Made by a program: the position numbers and the translations under genes
Assembly: GCF_001618425.1 (NCBI RefSeq)
Contig: NZ_BDCU01000067.1
Span: 1-64,000, forward strand
Length of the DNA stretch: 64,000 bases
Direction: 5' to 3'
From: Nocardia fusca NBRC 14340
Lineage (GTDB): Bacteria; Actinomycetota; Actinomycetes; Mycobacteriales; Mycobacteriaceae
Shown here: piece by piece, positions 8,120 through 17,495 of the stretch
Numbering within the stretch: the first letter of the stretch is position 1
How the letters are laid out: every line of letters starts with the position of its first letter
The notes under the pieces: model-generated
What the model saw: only the letters and a program-made list of their open reading frames with translations
The model's database searches: none
Told to the model about the DNA's origin: nothing

Positions 8120-9834
8120 CGCATACCTCCGCGGTCGCCGCCGGAGGGCTCAGCGACATAACCGGGGAAGTCGTCGGCCAGGCCGGCCGCCAGGTTCTCG
8201 AAGGCCAGCGCGGTCTCCTTGTCCAACATGCGCAGATCGATCTCGCCGCCTTCGGCGAGATGGGGATCGAACGGGATCTGAACGGTGGGACGTTGTGCCG
8301 AGGCGAACAGTTTCTCGATGGCCTCGATATCCACCGTGGGTTTCACGGGGTGCTGTCGCACGATGGCCACCATGGAGGCCGCGATCAGATGATCGAAGCC
8401 GTGCGAACTCAACCAGTTCAGGGTCGCGACGGCTCCGGTCACCCCGCCGACGGTCGCGGGTGTCACGACCACCACCGCGTCACTGGTACGCAGCACAGTG
8501 TTGGTCGACGAATCGAGCACACCGGTTCCACAGTCGACCACGAGCAGATTGTAATGGCGACGCAGAATTTCCACACCGGTCTGATATTCGGCACCGGTCA
8601 GCGCCTCCCCCGCGTCCGTACTCCAGGGCGACGCCACCACCGCGAGGTCGGCCGTATTGACGGCCGTATAGGAGTGCACGGCCGAGAACGAGTCCAGGCG
8701 GCCGCCGGCCTGCGCGAGGTCACGAAGGGTGAGACCGAACTGGTGACGCGTGGTGCGGCTGGACAGATCGCCGAAATCCGGGTTCGCATCGATAGCGATC
8801 ACCCGGTCCGGGCGCAGTTTGGCGAAGGTGGATCCGAGCCCGGCGGCAGTCGTGGTCCGGCCGACGCCGCCCTTCACGCTCACCACCGCGATCTGGTACG
8901 GCGCGGTGAGTTGACGGCGGATCCGGGTGCGCCGGTTCTCGGCCTCCTGTTCGGCCGGTGAGAGGCCGAGGTTGAAACCGACCTTGTTCAGCGCGCCACG
9001 GACACCCTTGTTCGAACGCAGATGTGCCTGTCGTACCGCGGCGATCTCGGCGAGTAGTTCCGCGGAGGCCAGGGCGGGCGGAAGCACCTCGATACGCCCG
9101 GTGCCCTCATAGGCCGGTCGGTGGATCCGGTCCGGCACCCGGGATGCGTCGGCGGCCTGCTGCGGAGCCGCCGCTTGGGCGCCCGGGACCGGGGAGTAGC
9201 CGGCGTAGGACTGCTGTGACCCGGCGTACCCGGCAGGGGTGGTGGAGTATCCGCTCGTAGGCGCGGATTGCGTGGGAGCGGTGTACGGCGACGCGGCCGG
9301 AGATGGCCCCGCGACCGGCGGTGACGTCCAGGTGTCCGACGCGCCCGCACTCTGTTCCGGCGACGCGACCGGGGGGCCGGCGGGGGGCGGCGCCGCTACG
9401 CCCTGGGCACCCTGCTGCTGCCGGCGTGCGATGGCCTGCTGTTCTTCGGCGGCCGCCTGCTGGTGCGCCGTGGCCGCGCGCTGTCGCAGGTCAGCGAGTT
9501 CGCCATCGTCCACAGCGGGCGCCTCGGGTGGGGGGCCGGTGGGCTGTGGCGGCGCGACCGCGGCCTGCGGGGCACCGGCCGATGGCGATTCGGTCGACGA
9601 CCCCGGCACCGGAGGGTGCGGTACGGCCGAACTCATCTGATCGGTCCCCGATTCCGGTGCTGTGGTCGGCCCGGGCCCAGCGGCCGCGGATGAGATTTCA
9701 GGAGGGCCGGAAGTGCTCGCGGCCGTGGCCGCTCCACTACCGGGATGTTCGTCGAGCTGCGCGAAGTAGGCGTCGTAACCGCCTTTGGCGAGCGCGGAGG
9801 TCGCGTCGCCGTTCGTTGTCGGTGCCCGGTTCAT
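8116..9834 (-). CDS. espI: ESX-associated ParA/MinD-like ATPase EspI
   Basis: The protein has 572 residues. The first 230 or so are Pro/Ala/Gln-rich and disordered; the C-terminal half is a SIMIBI-class ATPase with a deviant Walker A (KGGVGRTT, about 324-331), an IDANPDFGDL strand and VVDCGTG. The same architecture and position before eccD are found in EspI of ESX-1, where it has been linked to control of secretion under low ATP. It starts at 9834, 30 bp after the espG stop. ESX-3 loci normally lack espI, so its presence gives this core an ESX-1/ESX-2 flavour. Confidence 0.85.
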   Translation of the reverse strand: MNRAPTTNGDATSALAKGGYDAYFAQLDEHPGSGAATAASTSGPPEISSAAAGPGPTTAPESGTDQMSSAVPHPPVPGSSTESPSAGAPQAAVAPPQPTGPPPEAPAVDDGELADLRQRAATAHQQAAAEEQQAIARRQQQGAQGVAAPPPAGPPVASPEQSAGASDTWTSPPVAGPSPAASPYTAPTQSAPTSGYSTTPAGYAGSQQSYAGYSPVPGAQAAAPQQAADASRVPDRIHRPAYEGTGRIEVLPPALASAELLAEIAAVRQAHLRSNKGVRGALNKVGFNLGLSPAEQEAENRRTRIRRQLTAPYQIAVVSVKGGVGRTTTAAGLGSTFAKLRPDRVIAIDANPDFGDLSSRTTRHQFGLTLRDLAQAGGRLDSFSAVHSYTAVNTADLAVVASPWSTDAGEALTGAEYQTGVEILRRHYNLLVVDCGTGVLDSSTNTVLRTSDAVVVVTPATVGGVTGAVATLNWLSSHGFDHLIAASMVAIVRQHPVKPTVDIEAIEKLFASAQRPTVQIPFDPHLAEGGEIDLRMLDKETALAFENLAAGLADDFPGYVAEPSGGDRGGMR

Positions 9835-9864
9835 CTCACCGTCCTCTCATCCAGCACTGGAACG

Positions 9865-10749
9865 TCAACCGGTACGTGCGGTATCGAACCAGCTACGGCC
9901 GGGCAGCAGCTCGGCCAGAGTGTTGATACCACTGCGCAGGGCAGCGTGGTCGCCCGGCCGGAAGGTCGACCGGGTCCGGCCGTCCAACGTTACGCTCGGT
10001 GTGATCACGAACCGCCCGGAAAACGTGTCCAGTACGTTCATACAGATTGTGAAGTCGGGTGTTTCAGGTCCACCGTCCCGGTGCTCGATCATGAGCACTT
10101 CGGCTTGGCGGACGATTTCGCCCAGAGCGCGGGTGAGCACATTCGCGGTCCGGGGTGTGGCGCCCAGCGCACGGAGACCCGCGCGCACCCCGTCGGTGTC
10201 CTGCGGCGGCTCGGCATCCTCCGTATCGGTCTCGGACTTGGTGAACGGTTCGAAATCCAATACCGGATAGTCGCCGAGTATCGATTCCAGGACCGCAGTG
10301 AGCGTATCCAGCTGCCGGCCCTGGTGGAAAACCGACTGGATGATGACCTCGTCGTCACAGCGCACGGCGAGGACGTGCCGCTCCCCGCTGCGGACCAGCG
10401 CGGCACGCAGCATGGTCGGGGTTTCTCCACCGCGACCGTTGTCGAGCACTCGGATGGCCAGCTCGGTATCCGGGCGATACAGGCACCGTAGCCATCCGGC
10501 GACCACCGGATCGACCTCGCCATCGGTGATGATTCCGTCCGCGGCGAGCTGTTCCGCGACAACCGCCCGGACTCGGTCGCGGTCGGAGATTCGGTAGACG
10601 TTCGGCATGATCGCCAGAACCAATGGATAAGTGTCGATGCCGACCATGTCTTTCAGGACAAGGGCGGCATCGACGTTCAGATCCACCGATACCGGATCGC
10701 CGGATTCCACCTCCGCCGATGTAGTGCCCACCGGCGTATTTTCGGTCAA
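9865..10749 (-). CDS. espG: ESX substrate chaperone EspG
   Basis: EspG proteins are cytosolic chaperones that bind the helical tip of PPE proteins and keep PE/PPE pairs soluble. This frame gives about 294 residues with the typical opening (LNVDAALVLKDMVGIDTYPLVL) and C-terminal repeat of the fold ending PGRSWFDTARTG. The start is uncertain. A TTG at 10749, 14 bp after the esxA-like stop, fits the spacing; an in-frame GTG follows shortly, and a longer start at 10806 would overlap the upstream gene. Its position after PE, PPE and the two WXG100 genes matches ESX-3 order. Confidence 0.82.
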   Translation of the reverse strand: MTENTPVGTTSAEVESGDPVSVDLNVDAALVLKDMVGIDTYPLVLAIMPNVYRISDRDRVRAVVAEQLAADGIITDGEVDPVVAGWLRCLYRPDTELAIRVLDNGRGGETPTMLRAALVRSGERHVLAVRCDDEVIIQSVFHQGRQLDTLTAVLESILGDYPVLDFEPFTKSETDTEDAEPPQDTDGVRAGLRALGATPRTANVLTRALGEIVRQAEVLMIEHRDGGPETPDFTICMNVLDTFSGRFVITPSVTLDGRTRSTFRPGDHAALRSGINTLAELLPGRSWFDTARTG

Positions 10750-10762
10750 ACCACCACTCGCC

Positions 10763-11062
10763 TCAGAGGAGGTTCTGGAACATACCGGCAACTGCGGTGT
10801 CCGCATCGCCGATCAACGTCGCGGCGTGGTTCGTCGCCTTGTCGAGATCGGTGATGCTGCTCGAGAAGGACTTCAGCCGCGCATCCAGGTTGTCCGCCAC
10901 CTCCTTGTAGATCGTGGCGCCCGAACCGTTGAAACTCTGCATAAGCGAGTCCCGCATCCCAGCGAGCTCGGTCACACTGTCCTGCAACCCTGCAACCACA
11001 GACTTCGACTTGCTCAGAGCCAGTTCGATCTCGGCCTTGTCGGTAAATATTTCCATGCTCAT
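10763..11062 (-). CDS. WXG100-family (EsxA-like) small secreted protein
   Basis: The protein has 99 residues and the helix-turn-helix hairpin of ESAT-6 proteins. The usual Trp-X-Gly in the turn is replaced by FNG in the SFNGSGATIYKEV region. It should form a heterodimer with the product at 11132-11560 and be exported by the ESX core. I see no YxxxD/E signal in its C-terminus, which is normal for the EsxA-type partner. It follows the EsxB-like gene by about 70 bp. Identification rests on size, helix pattern and position rather than on the WxG motif. Confidence 0.8.
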   Translation of the reverse strand: MSMEIFTDKAEIELALSKSKSVVAGLQDSVTELAGMRDSLMQSFNGSGATIYKEVADNLDARLKSFSSSITDLDKATNHAATLIGDADTAVAGMFQNLL

Positions 11063-11131
11063 TGAATTTAACCCTTCGAAAAATTTGAGAACGGATCTGG
11101 TGGTTCAACTGATCCGGTCAGAAGTGTGTTA

Positions 11132-11560
11132 CTACGCCCAGTCCACTTTCGCTTTCGACGGACCCACGGTGCTTTCGGCATTCGCGGATTGCCAGCCCTC
11201 GTCCCTGACACCTGAGTTGTAGGTCCCGTCAGCGGCTGCTCCCATGCCGTTCACGATCCCCTCGATCGCTTTCCTGGCATCGTCGTCCTCATTGCCGAAT
11301 TTCGAGCTGGCCGAGTTGATCTGAGCCATGACGCTCTCCAGGTATTGCGCGACCTGGGAACCGGTGGAGTGGACGTTACCGAACGCATTGTAGACCGCTT
11401 GGCCGGCATTACCCTTGAATGCGGCCTCCAGGATGCCCTGAATATCTGTGAGTCCCTTCAGGTGCGCTTGCAGGTTCTGCGACGGGCCGTCCATCTTCTT
11501 GGCAATGGCGACCAAGTCGTCCGGATTCGCCTGTGTTACCGCCTGGCTAGCGTTAACCAT
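11132..11560 (-). CDS. WXG100-family (EsxB-like) protein with extended C-terminus
   Basis: The protein has 142 residues from an ATG at 11560 with GGGAG about 8 bp upstream; an ATG at 11584 is less likely. The first 100 residues form a WXG100-like hairpin in which the turn reads FKGNAGQAVYNAF, so Trp is replaced by Phe. About 40 extra residues follow, ending in KVDWA. A classic YxxxD/E export signal is not obvious. It lies between PPE and the EsxA-like gene, the position of esxB or esxG in mycobacterial loci. Confidence 0.8.
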   Translation of the reverse strand: MVNASQAVTQANPDDLVAIAKKMDGPSQNLQAHLKGLTDIQGILEAAFKGNAGQAVYNAFGNVHSTGSQVAQYLESVMAQINSASSKFGNEDDDARKAIEGIVNGMGAAADGTYNSGVRDEGWQSANAESTVGPSKAKVDWA

Positions 11561-11598
11561 GGTGTTCTCCCTTTCGATGTTCAATGAACCCGGTCAAC

Positions 11599-12999
11599 TC
11601 ACCGGGCGTTGTATCCATTCTCCGGCTCATTCTCTTCATCGAGCCGGTCCAGTACTCCCACGAGTGAGGAGTCCACGAGCAGTTCGGTATCGGGTTCGTC
11701 GTCCTCGTATTCGATGACACCGATCACCGGCGGCCGCTCGAGCTCCGGGACCTCGAACTGCTCGCCCGGAGTGAACACCTTCCCCGTCCGTGTTTCCTCG
11801 TCCCGGCGGCGACGCCGCATCCGCGCGGTGGGCGCCGATACCCGCCGCGCCGCACCGCGAGCCGGCGCACCCGAGGCCGCCGCGGGATTGGATGCGCCGA
11901 ACGCGGTACCCGACGCGGGATTCCAATTGCCCGGCAACCGGAATCCCGTTGCCGCGCCGGGCATGGAACCGATACCCCCACGGGCCAGCCCGAAGCCGGC
12001 CAGCGCACCACCGCCACCGAGGGCGGCCAGCGTCGAGGATTCCGAGGAAACACCCAGCAGCGGACTCGAATACGACGACTCCGTGCCGTAGCCGGTGGAC
12101 CCGGAGTCGAATCCGGATTCGGATCCGATCGCCTGCTGCGGATCGGTGAGCGACTGCTGTTCCGGACCCGACGGCCCCGGATCCGTCCCGTCCCCACCAG
12201 TGCCCGAATCGGAACCACCCGTATTCGGATCACCTCCGGAGTCCGACCCGTTTCCGGTGTGCTGGCCGGTCTCGGTGGTCGTCGTCGGTTTGTCCCCGGG
12301 GTAGTACGAGCTGTCGGGACCTTTGGTGATCAGGTCCTGTAGTGGAGTCACCGGGTCGTGCGCCACCGGGGGGACCGAACCAGAGCCCGGTACGACGATG
12401 GGCGGAGGTGGGGTGAACGAGCCCGCCACCCCTACGAGATCGACCAGCAGACCCAAGGCTCCGATCTCATAGCCCATCATCGTCGTGGCGGCCTGTATTT
12501 TGAGGCGGTTGTATTCGATTTCGGCCATGGCGTGCCACGCGCTCGCCCCCGCGAACACCAAAAGGGCTGCGGCGGAGGCGGGCCCGGCTCCCGCGGAGGC
12601 AACCGTGCCGGATGTCGTCATCAGAGCAGCGGATGCGGCCAACTGCGCGATGGCGAGTTCGATCTCGAGCCGCGACGGCATCGCCCCGAGGGCGCTGTTG
12701 TGCAGCTGCGCGCCTTGATTGGCCAACTGGGCGATTTTCGACGCGGTATTCGACTGCTGACGCACCCACTGGTTGTGCTTGTTAAATGCCGCCTGCGCAC
12801 GCTCGGAACTCACTCCGCGCGGCCATACGACGCCCATGTTCCTGATCAGGCCGTCCGTATTGGCCGCCGTGGATTCGAGCGCGTCGTCGATCGCCGAGTA
12901 AGCGCGTGAAGCATTGGTCAGTGGTGCCGCACCGGCCCCGGAATCGATCAGATCTCGATTCTGCAGCGGCTCCAGGGCGAAATATTCGAAGAACGGCAT
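11599..12999 (-). CDS. PPE-family-like ESX substrate
   Basis: The protein has 466 residues. The N-terminal 180 or so are helical with PPE hallmarks: a VVWPRG turn (the WxG equivalent) and SSERAQAAFNKHNQWVRQQ. A hydrophobic helical stretch and a long Gly/Ser/Pro-rich tail follow. The literal Pro-Pro-Glu at the N-terminus is missing (MPFFEYFALEPL), so it is a divergent PPE. It starts 28 bp after the PE-like gene, the usual PE-PPE pairing, and the local EspG is its expected chaperone. GGAGCAGGG precedes the ATG. Confidence 0.8.
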   Translation of the reverse strand: MPFFEYFALEPLQNRDLIDSGAGAAPLTNASRAYSAIDDALESTAANTDGLIRNMGVVWPRGVSSERAQAAFNKHNQWVRQQSNTASKIAQLANQGAQLHNSALGAMPSRLEIELAIAQLAASAALMTTSGTVASAGAGPASAAALLVFAGASAWHAMAEIEYNRLKIQAATTMMGYEIGALGLLVDLVGVAGSFTPPPPIVVPGSGSVPPVAHDPVTPLQDLITKGPDSSYYPGDKPTTTTETGQHTGNGSDSGGDPNTGGSDSGTGGDGTDPGPSGPEQQSLTDPQQAIGSESGFDSGSTGYGTESSYSSPLLGVSSESSTLAALGGGGALAGFGLARGGIGSMPGAATGFRLPGNWNPASGTAFGASNPAAASGAPARGAARRVSAPTARMRRRRRDEETRTGKVFTPGEQFEVPELERPPVIGVIEYEDDEPDTELLVDSSLVGVLDRLDEENEPENGYNAR

Positions 13000-13027
13000 A
13001 GCATCCCTGCTCCGGACCAGTTACCGA

Positions 13028-13363
13028 TCAGCCGCCGAACACCCGGCTCGCGACACTATCTCCGACCGCCGACACTCCCGCGCCGCCGGCGACGTCGGTG
13101 GACTCGAAGGTCACCGATACGGGGCCGAGACTGGACCCGAAGAGGCCGCTTTCGGCGTTGGAGGCCGCCAGGTAGGCGTTCATCACGACATCGACGATGC
13201 CGAGACCCGCCGTCATGTAGAAACCCGGCGCACAGGCAACCGAGGGTTCCGGCACCGTATACGGCGCCACCGATTGCAGGAAGGAGGCCAGGCTGGCGCC
13301 CTGGGCATTCACCGCGGCGCCGATGGCCGGAAGCTCTCCAGGGTTGACTTCGAAGGGGATCAT
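13028..13363 (-). CDS. PE-like small protein, partner of the PPE protein
   Basis: The protein has 111 residues from an ATG at 13363 with GGAG 9 bp upstream; a longer start at 13411 has less support. The N-terminal helix (FEVNPGELPAIGAAVNAQGA) follows the PE-domain pattern and the rest forms a second helix and a short Gly-rich tail. It is the first gene of the PE-to-xre operon. An inverted repeat (13441-13456) lies 78 bp upstream, between this gene and the eccC stop, suggesting an internal promoter. The PE call is based on position and helix pattern. Confidence 0.7.
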   Translation of the reverse strand: MIPFEVNPGELPAIGAAVNAQGASLASFLQSVAPYTVPEPSVACAPGFYMTAGLGIVDVVMNAYLAASNAESGLFGSSLGPVSVTFESTDVAGGAGVSAVGDSVASRVFGG

Positions 13364-13440
13364 CGATAACTCCGATCGATAAGCGTCCGTGCCCGTTGCC
13401 GGTCGGCGCAACAGAGCGGTACATGAAGTACGCTAGGCCA

Positions 13441-13456
13441 TTCCCATTCATGGGGA
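13441..13456. promoter_or_regulatory. TTCCC-N6-GGGGA inverted repeat, site b
   Basis: TTCCC (13441-13445), ATTCAT, GGGGA (13452-13456), in the 121-bp gap between the eccC stop and the PE start. It suggests that the PE-PPE-esx-esp-eccD-mycP-eccE-xre run has its own promoter. Confidence 0.6.
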
Positions 13457-13484
13457 GTCCCATTGAACAGCCGCGAGACAGCGA

Positions 13485-16400
13485 TCATTCGGGGATCCAA
13501 GCGGACTGTACGAGGTCCTTCGTCGAAGTCAGCGGCTCCACCAGAATCCCTCGGCCCACGGGTTGTTTGGTGGGTCTCACATCGCCGATGAGCATGCCGT
13601 CCATCCTCGTTCCATCCATGATCAAACCCGAGGAGTTCAGGTTCTTCACCTGCCCGAGGACGGTGTCGTACATGGCCGAGTCCGCTTGTGCGATATTGCG
13701 GGCAACGATCAGGTGGAAGCCGGTGTCGCGGCCGTCGACGATGAGATCCCGCAGCGGGTCGAGTGGGTTCATCTGCCCACGCTGAACTACCATGTGGTAG
13801 TCGTCCACCACCACGAAGATCTCCGGACCACTCCACCAGGACCGCTCTTTGAGCTGCTGAGAGGTCACCCCGTCCGGGGCCCGGCGAGCACGGAGCTTCT
13901 CCGTGACGAACGGCAGATTGTCCACCACATCGCGGGCGCTGGTGAGATATCCGATCGACTGCTCTTCGGGTACCGCCTCCATATGCTGGCGACGGTAATC
14001 GATCAGCAGCACCCGGGCCTCGTCTTTCGTGAACCGGGTGCGGATGGATTCCAGTAGCGCCCCCAGCACGGTCGATTTTCCGCAACCGGTCGAACCGAGG
14101 ATCACAAAATGGGTGGAGACGCCGAAGTCGATGACGGCCGGCCCCAGATCGGATTCACGGACACCGAACGGAACCGCGAGCCGTTCGGCCAGATTCGTGG
14201 GCTGCGGGACGCGTGCCAGGATCTGAGGCATCGTCACTTGGGCCGGCAGCAACCGGACCTCGGGTGTCTGCCGGCCCGCGTAGGTCTCGCTCACCTGGGT
14301 TATCGCCGCACTCAACCCCGCTGCCGCCGTATCGGCATCACCGTTACCGTCGGTGCGGGGCAGCGCGGTGAGCATATGGAGGGCATCGGTCGAGACACAG
14401 CGGCCGGGACGGTTCGGCGGCACCGCTGCCACCACGGCGCGGTGGGCGCCGAACACCGTATCGGTGAGGTCGCCGAGACGCATCTCCAGGCGCGTCTGGA
14501 TCAGGTCCTTGAGCTGGGGCCGGATCGCCGCCCAGCGAGAACTGCTGATTACCAAATGCACGCCGTAATTGAGGCCCTGCAGCGCGACGGTCTCCATGGT
14601 CGGCATGTACTCGTCGTAGTACGGGCCGTTGACGGCGAATCCGATGTCCCAGCCGTCCACAACGACGAACACATCGCCGTGCTCGTCGCCGTAGGACGAC
14701 AACTCGGCCGAGCCCTCGGCGGTGTTGCGGCGCCGCCGGAATTCACGCATGGAATCGATACCGAGATGGTCGAACAGCGCCTGCCGCGCTGCGATCAGAT
14801 TGCGGATCAGCGCGAAGGTCCGCCGGATCCGGTCCACATCACGTGCCGAGGCCACCGAGCCCACATGCGGCAGTGCGCGCATCGCGGACAGGCCGCCGGA
14901 GAAGTCGAAGCAGTAGAACTGCACCTGTTCCGGTGTATGGGTCAGCGCGGCCGACAGGATGAGAGTCTGCAGCGCCGTGGATTTACCGGACTGCGGACCG
15001 CCCACGACCGCGACGTGTCCGCCCGCACCCGAGAGATCCACCGACCAGACGTCCTGGCGCTGCTGGCGCGGTTTGTCGATGATCGCCCACGGCAGCACGA
15101 GCGTGCCGGGTTCGGCCGCTGCGGTCAGCCTGTCCAGCGTGGGCGGAACGCCCAGCGGCGGCAGCCACATCTTGTGGGCCGGGCGGCCGTGCCGCGCGAA
15201 TTGCTGCAGCACCGTCTCCATCACGCTCACCGGTTCGCTGTCGGTGTCCTCCGGTTCGGGCGCTCGTACGGCCGCCACCACCGGCGCCGGACGTGATTCC
15301 GCGATGAATGCGGAGGTGAACCGCTGCGGCGGTTTGTATCCGCCACCGGGTCGGCGAGCGCGTTGCGCACTGGAAGCGGTCGCCTGCGCCGGCGCGACAT
15401 ACGGTCCGCCGACATAGGCCGCTTGGAAGCGCTGCAGATCACCCGCGCCCACGCGCAGATAGCCGGAGCCCGGTTTCTTCGGCAGGTGGTAGGCGTCCGC
15501 GGTGCCGATGGCGTCACGGGAGTCGCTGGTCTGGTTGGTGCGTAGCGCGATCCGGTACGACAGATGGGCCTCGAGCTCACCCATCCGGTTGGCCGGCACC
15601 TTCTGTGAGGACAGCAGCAGGTGGATCCGCAGCGAGCGGCCCAGGCGGCCGATCGCGACGAACAGCTTCGAGAAGCTCGGATGCTGCTCCAGTAGTTCGG
15701 CGAACTCGTCGAGAATGATCATGAGCGTGGGCAGCGGCTCCAGCCGGGCACCCTGCTCACGCGCCTTCTCGTAGTCGGCGACGCTGGCGAAGTTCCCCGC
15801 GTCGCGCAGGATCCGCTGACGACGGGCCATCTCGCCGTTGATCACGTCTTCCATACGGGTGACGAGATCGGCCTCCTCCTCCATATTCGTGACCACCGCG
15901 GTCACATGGGAGAGCCGGTCGAAACCGAGAAAGGTGGCACCACCTTTGAAGTCGACGAGCAGCAGGTTGAGCACGTCCGGGGAATGCTCGGCGATCGCGG
16001 AGAGCACCAGGGTGCGCAGGAACTCCGATTTGCCGGAGCCGGTGGCGCCGATACACATTCCGTGCGGGCCCATGCCCTCCTCGGCGGATTCCTTGATATC
16101 CAGGTGCACCACCTGACCCGTGGGGTCGTGGCCGAACGGGATGTTCAACCGGTTGCGATCGGCGTCGCGGCGCACCGGCCACTGCCGGTCCACCCGGATA
16201 TTGCCCGGATCGGCAATGCCGACCAGATCCTCCCATGAGGTGCTGCCACTGGCCTGTTCGGCGGCCACCGCCTCCACCACGGTGGACAACCGGTAGGGCG
16301 ACAAGGTCCGTGCCACCGCGGTGGCCTGCGGGATCGACATATTGTCGGCAGTGCCGACCAACCGGCTACCGCGTGGTGTCAGTTCCTGCAGCGTGCGGTC

Positions 16401-17495
16401 CGCGGCAACGGTGAACTTCAGCGACCGTGGCAGCGACTGCTCGGCCTCGCCGAGCCGCAGCCAGGTGCAGCCGTCGATACCGGAGATATCCCGGTCGGTG
16501 TTCGCGCCACCGGATTCCACGATCAGCACATAGTGCGATTTGTCGAGCGCCGGCTCATTGTTCGCCGAGAACGGGCCGCGGTTGAGCCCCGCGAGTACCT
16601 TCGTCCGCAGTTCGGCCACGGTCCGGTACACCATGCGGCTCGATCCGACAGCGTCGGTTTCCGCGGGGTGCTGGGTATGCGGCAGCCATTTCAACCAGTC
16701 CCATTGCGGGTCATCCGGATTGTTGAGCACCGCCGCCACCGCGACCTGGTCCGGTCCGTGCAGGACTACGATCTCGGCCAGCATGGCCCGGACCAGACCG
16801 GCCACCGCGTCGGCGTCGCCGTCGAGGCCGACCAGCGGCGCCGACAGCAGATTGATCGCGACCGGCATCCCGCCGACTGTGGAATAGGCCTTCGCGAATC
16901 GGGTCAGCTCGACCACACCGACGGGGTCCAGATCCGAGGTGGGCGCCGCCTCCGGCACGATGACCCGGACCTGGTTGGCGATCCGTCCCCGCCCCATCCG
17001 CACACGCAGGAACTGGGGATTGGCGACCTGCACCTCCCACATCCGCTTACCGCCGACCAGACGACCCAGCCCGGCCGGGCCGGGATGGGTGTAGGACAGA
17101 TAGTTGTAGAGTTCGGTTTCGGCCTCGTGCACCGTTTTCCGGTTGTCGGTGATCGAGCGCAGATAGTCCTTGCGTTCCTCGTTCAACCCCGCCGCGGTGC
17201 TGTTGGTTCCCCCACCCCCACCCAGCTGGCCGCCGAGCATGCCGAACATCGACACGATCATCATCATGGGGAACATCAACATCATCGGCGACATGGCCCG
17301 GCCGCCGGAGAACATCATCGCCATCATGCCGACCATGGCGCACACCATGATCACAGGCATGATCATCTTGAGTTTGGACATCGGCACCGGCCGCGGCAGC
17401 TCGGTCGGCGGCTGCAGCCGGAGTTCGGTGACAGCGGGAGCCTTCGGCCCGCGCACCATACGGGCCGGCCGGACGAAACGGCGCGTCGCGGTCAT
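13485..17495 (-). CDS. eccC: ESX motor ATPase EccC (single polypeptide, three FtsK/SpoIIIE domains)
   Basis: The 1336-residue protein powers export and recognises substrates. Two N-terminal membrane helices (about 42-60 and 66-90, Met-rich) are followed by a stalk and three ATPase domains with Walker A motifs GATGSGKS (about 480), GGPQSGKS (about 831) and GSTGCGKS (about 1137). The protein is not split into EccCa and EccCb as in ESX-1, so it resembles ESX-3 and ESX-5. The ATG at 17495 overlaps the eccB stop (ATGA); a longer frame to 17609 lies inside eccB. It is the only FtsK-type ATPase in the window, which matters because the T4SS-like block has no coupling ATPase. Confidence 0.95.
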   Translation of the reverse strand: MTATRRFVRPARMVRGPKAPAVTELRLQPPTELPRPVPMSKLKMIMPVIMVCAMVGMMAMMFSGGRAMSPMMLMFPMMMIVSMFGMLGGQLGGGGGTNSTAAGLNEERKDYLRSITDNRKTVHEAETELYNYLSYTHPGPAGLGRLVGGKRMWEVQVANPQFLRVRMGRGRIANQVRVIVPEAAPTSDLDPVGVVELTRFAKAYSTVGGMPVAINLLSAPLVGLDGDADAVAGLVRAMLAEIVVLHGPDQVAVAAVLNNPDDPQWDWLKWLPHTQHPAETDAVGSSRMVYRTVAELRTKVLAGLNRGPFSANNEPALDKSHYVLIVESGGANTDRDISGIDGCTWLRLGEAEQSLPRSLKFTVAADRTLQELTPRGSRLVGTADNMSIPQATAVARTLSPYRLSTVVEAVAAEQASGSTSWEDLVGIADPGNIRVDRQWPVRRDADRNRLNIPFGHDPTGQVVHLDIKESAEEGMGPHGMCIGATGSGKSEFLRTLVLSAIAEHSPDVLNLLLVDFKGGATFLGFDRLSHVTAVVTNMEEEADLVTRMEDVINGEMARRQRILRDAGNFASVADYEKAREQGARLEPLPTLMIILDEFAELLEQHPSFSKLFVAIGRLGRSLRIHLLLSSQKVPANRMGELEAHLSYRIALRTNQTSDSRDAIGTADAYHLPKKPGSGYLRVGAGDLQRFQAAYVGGPYVAPAQATASSAQRARRPGGGYKPPQRFTSAFIAESRPAPVVAAVRAPEPEDTDSEPVSVMETVLQQFARHGRPAHKMWLPPLGVPPTLDRLTAAAEPGTLVLPWAIIDKPRQQRQDVWSVDLSGAGGHVAVVGGPQSGKSTALQTLILSAALTHTPEQVQFYCFDFSGGLSAMRALPHVGSVASARDVDRIRRTFALIRNLIAARQALFDHLGIDSMREFRRRRNTAEGSAELSSYGDEHGDVFVVVDGWDIGFAVNGPYYDEYMPTMETVALQGLNYGVHLVISSSRWAAIRPQLKDLIQTRLEMRLGDLTDTVFGAHRAVVAAVPPNRPGRCVSTDALHMLTALPRTDGNGDADTAAAGLSAAITQVSETYAGRQTPEVRLLPAQVTMPQILARVPQPTNLAERLAVPFGVRESDLGPAVIDFGVSTHFVILGSTGCGKSTVLGALLESIRTRFTKDEARVLLIDYRRQHMEAVPEEQSIGYLTSARDVVDNLPFVTEKLRARRAPDGVTSQQLKERSWWSGPEIFVVVDDYHMVVQRGQMNPLDPLRDLIVDGRDTGFHLIVARNIAQADSAMYDTVLGQVKNLNSSGLIMDGTRMDGMLIGDVRPTKQPVGRGILVEPLTSTKDLVQSAWIPE

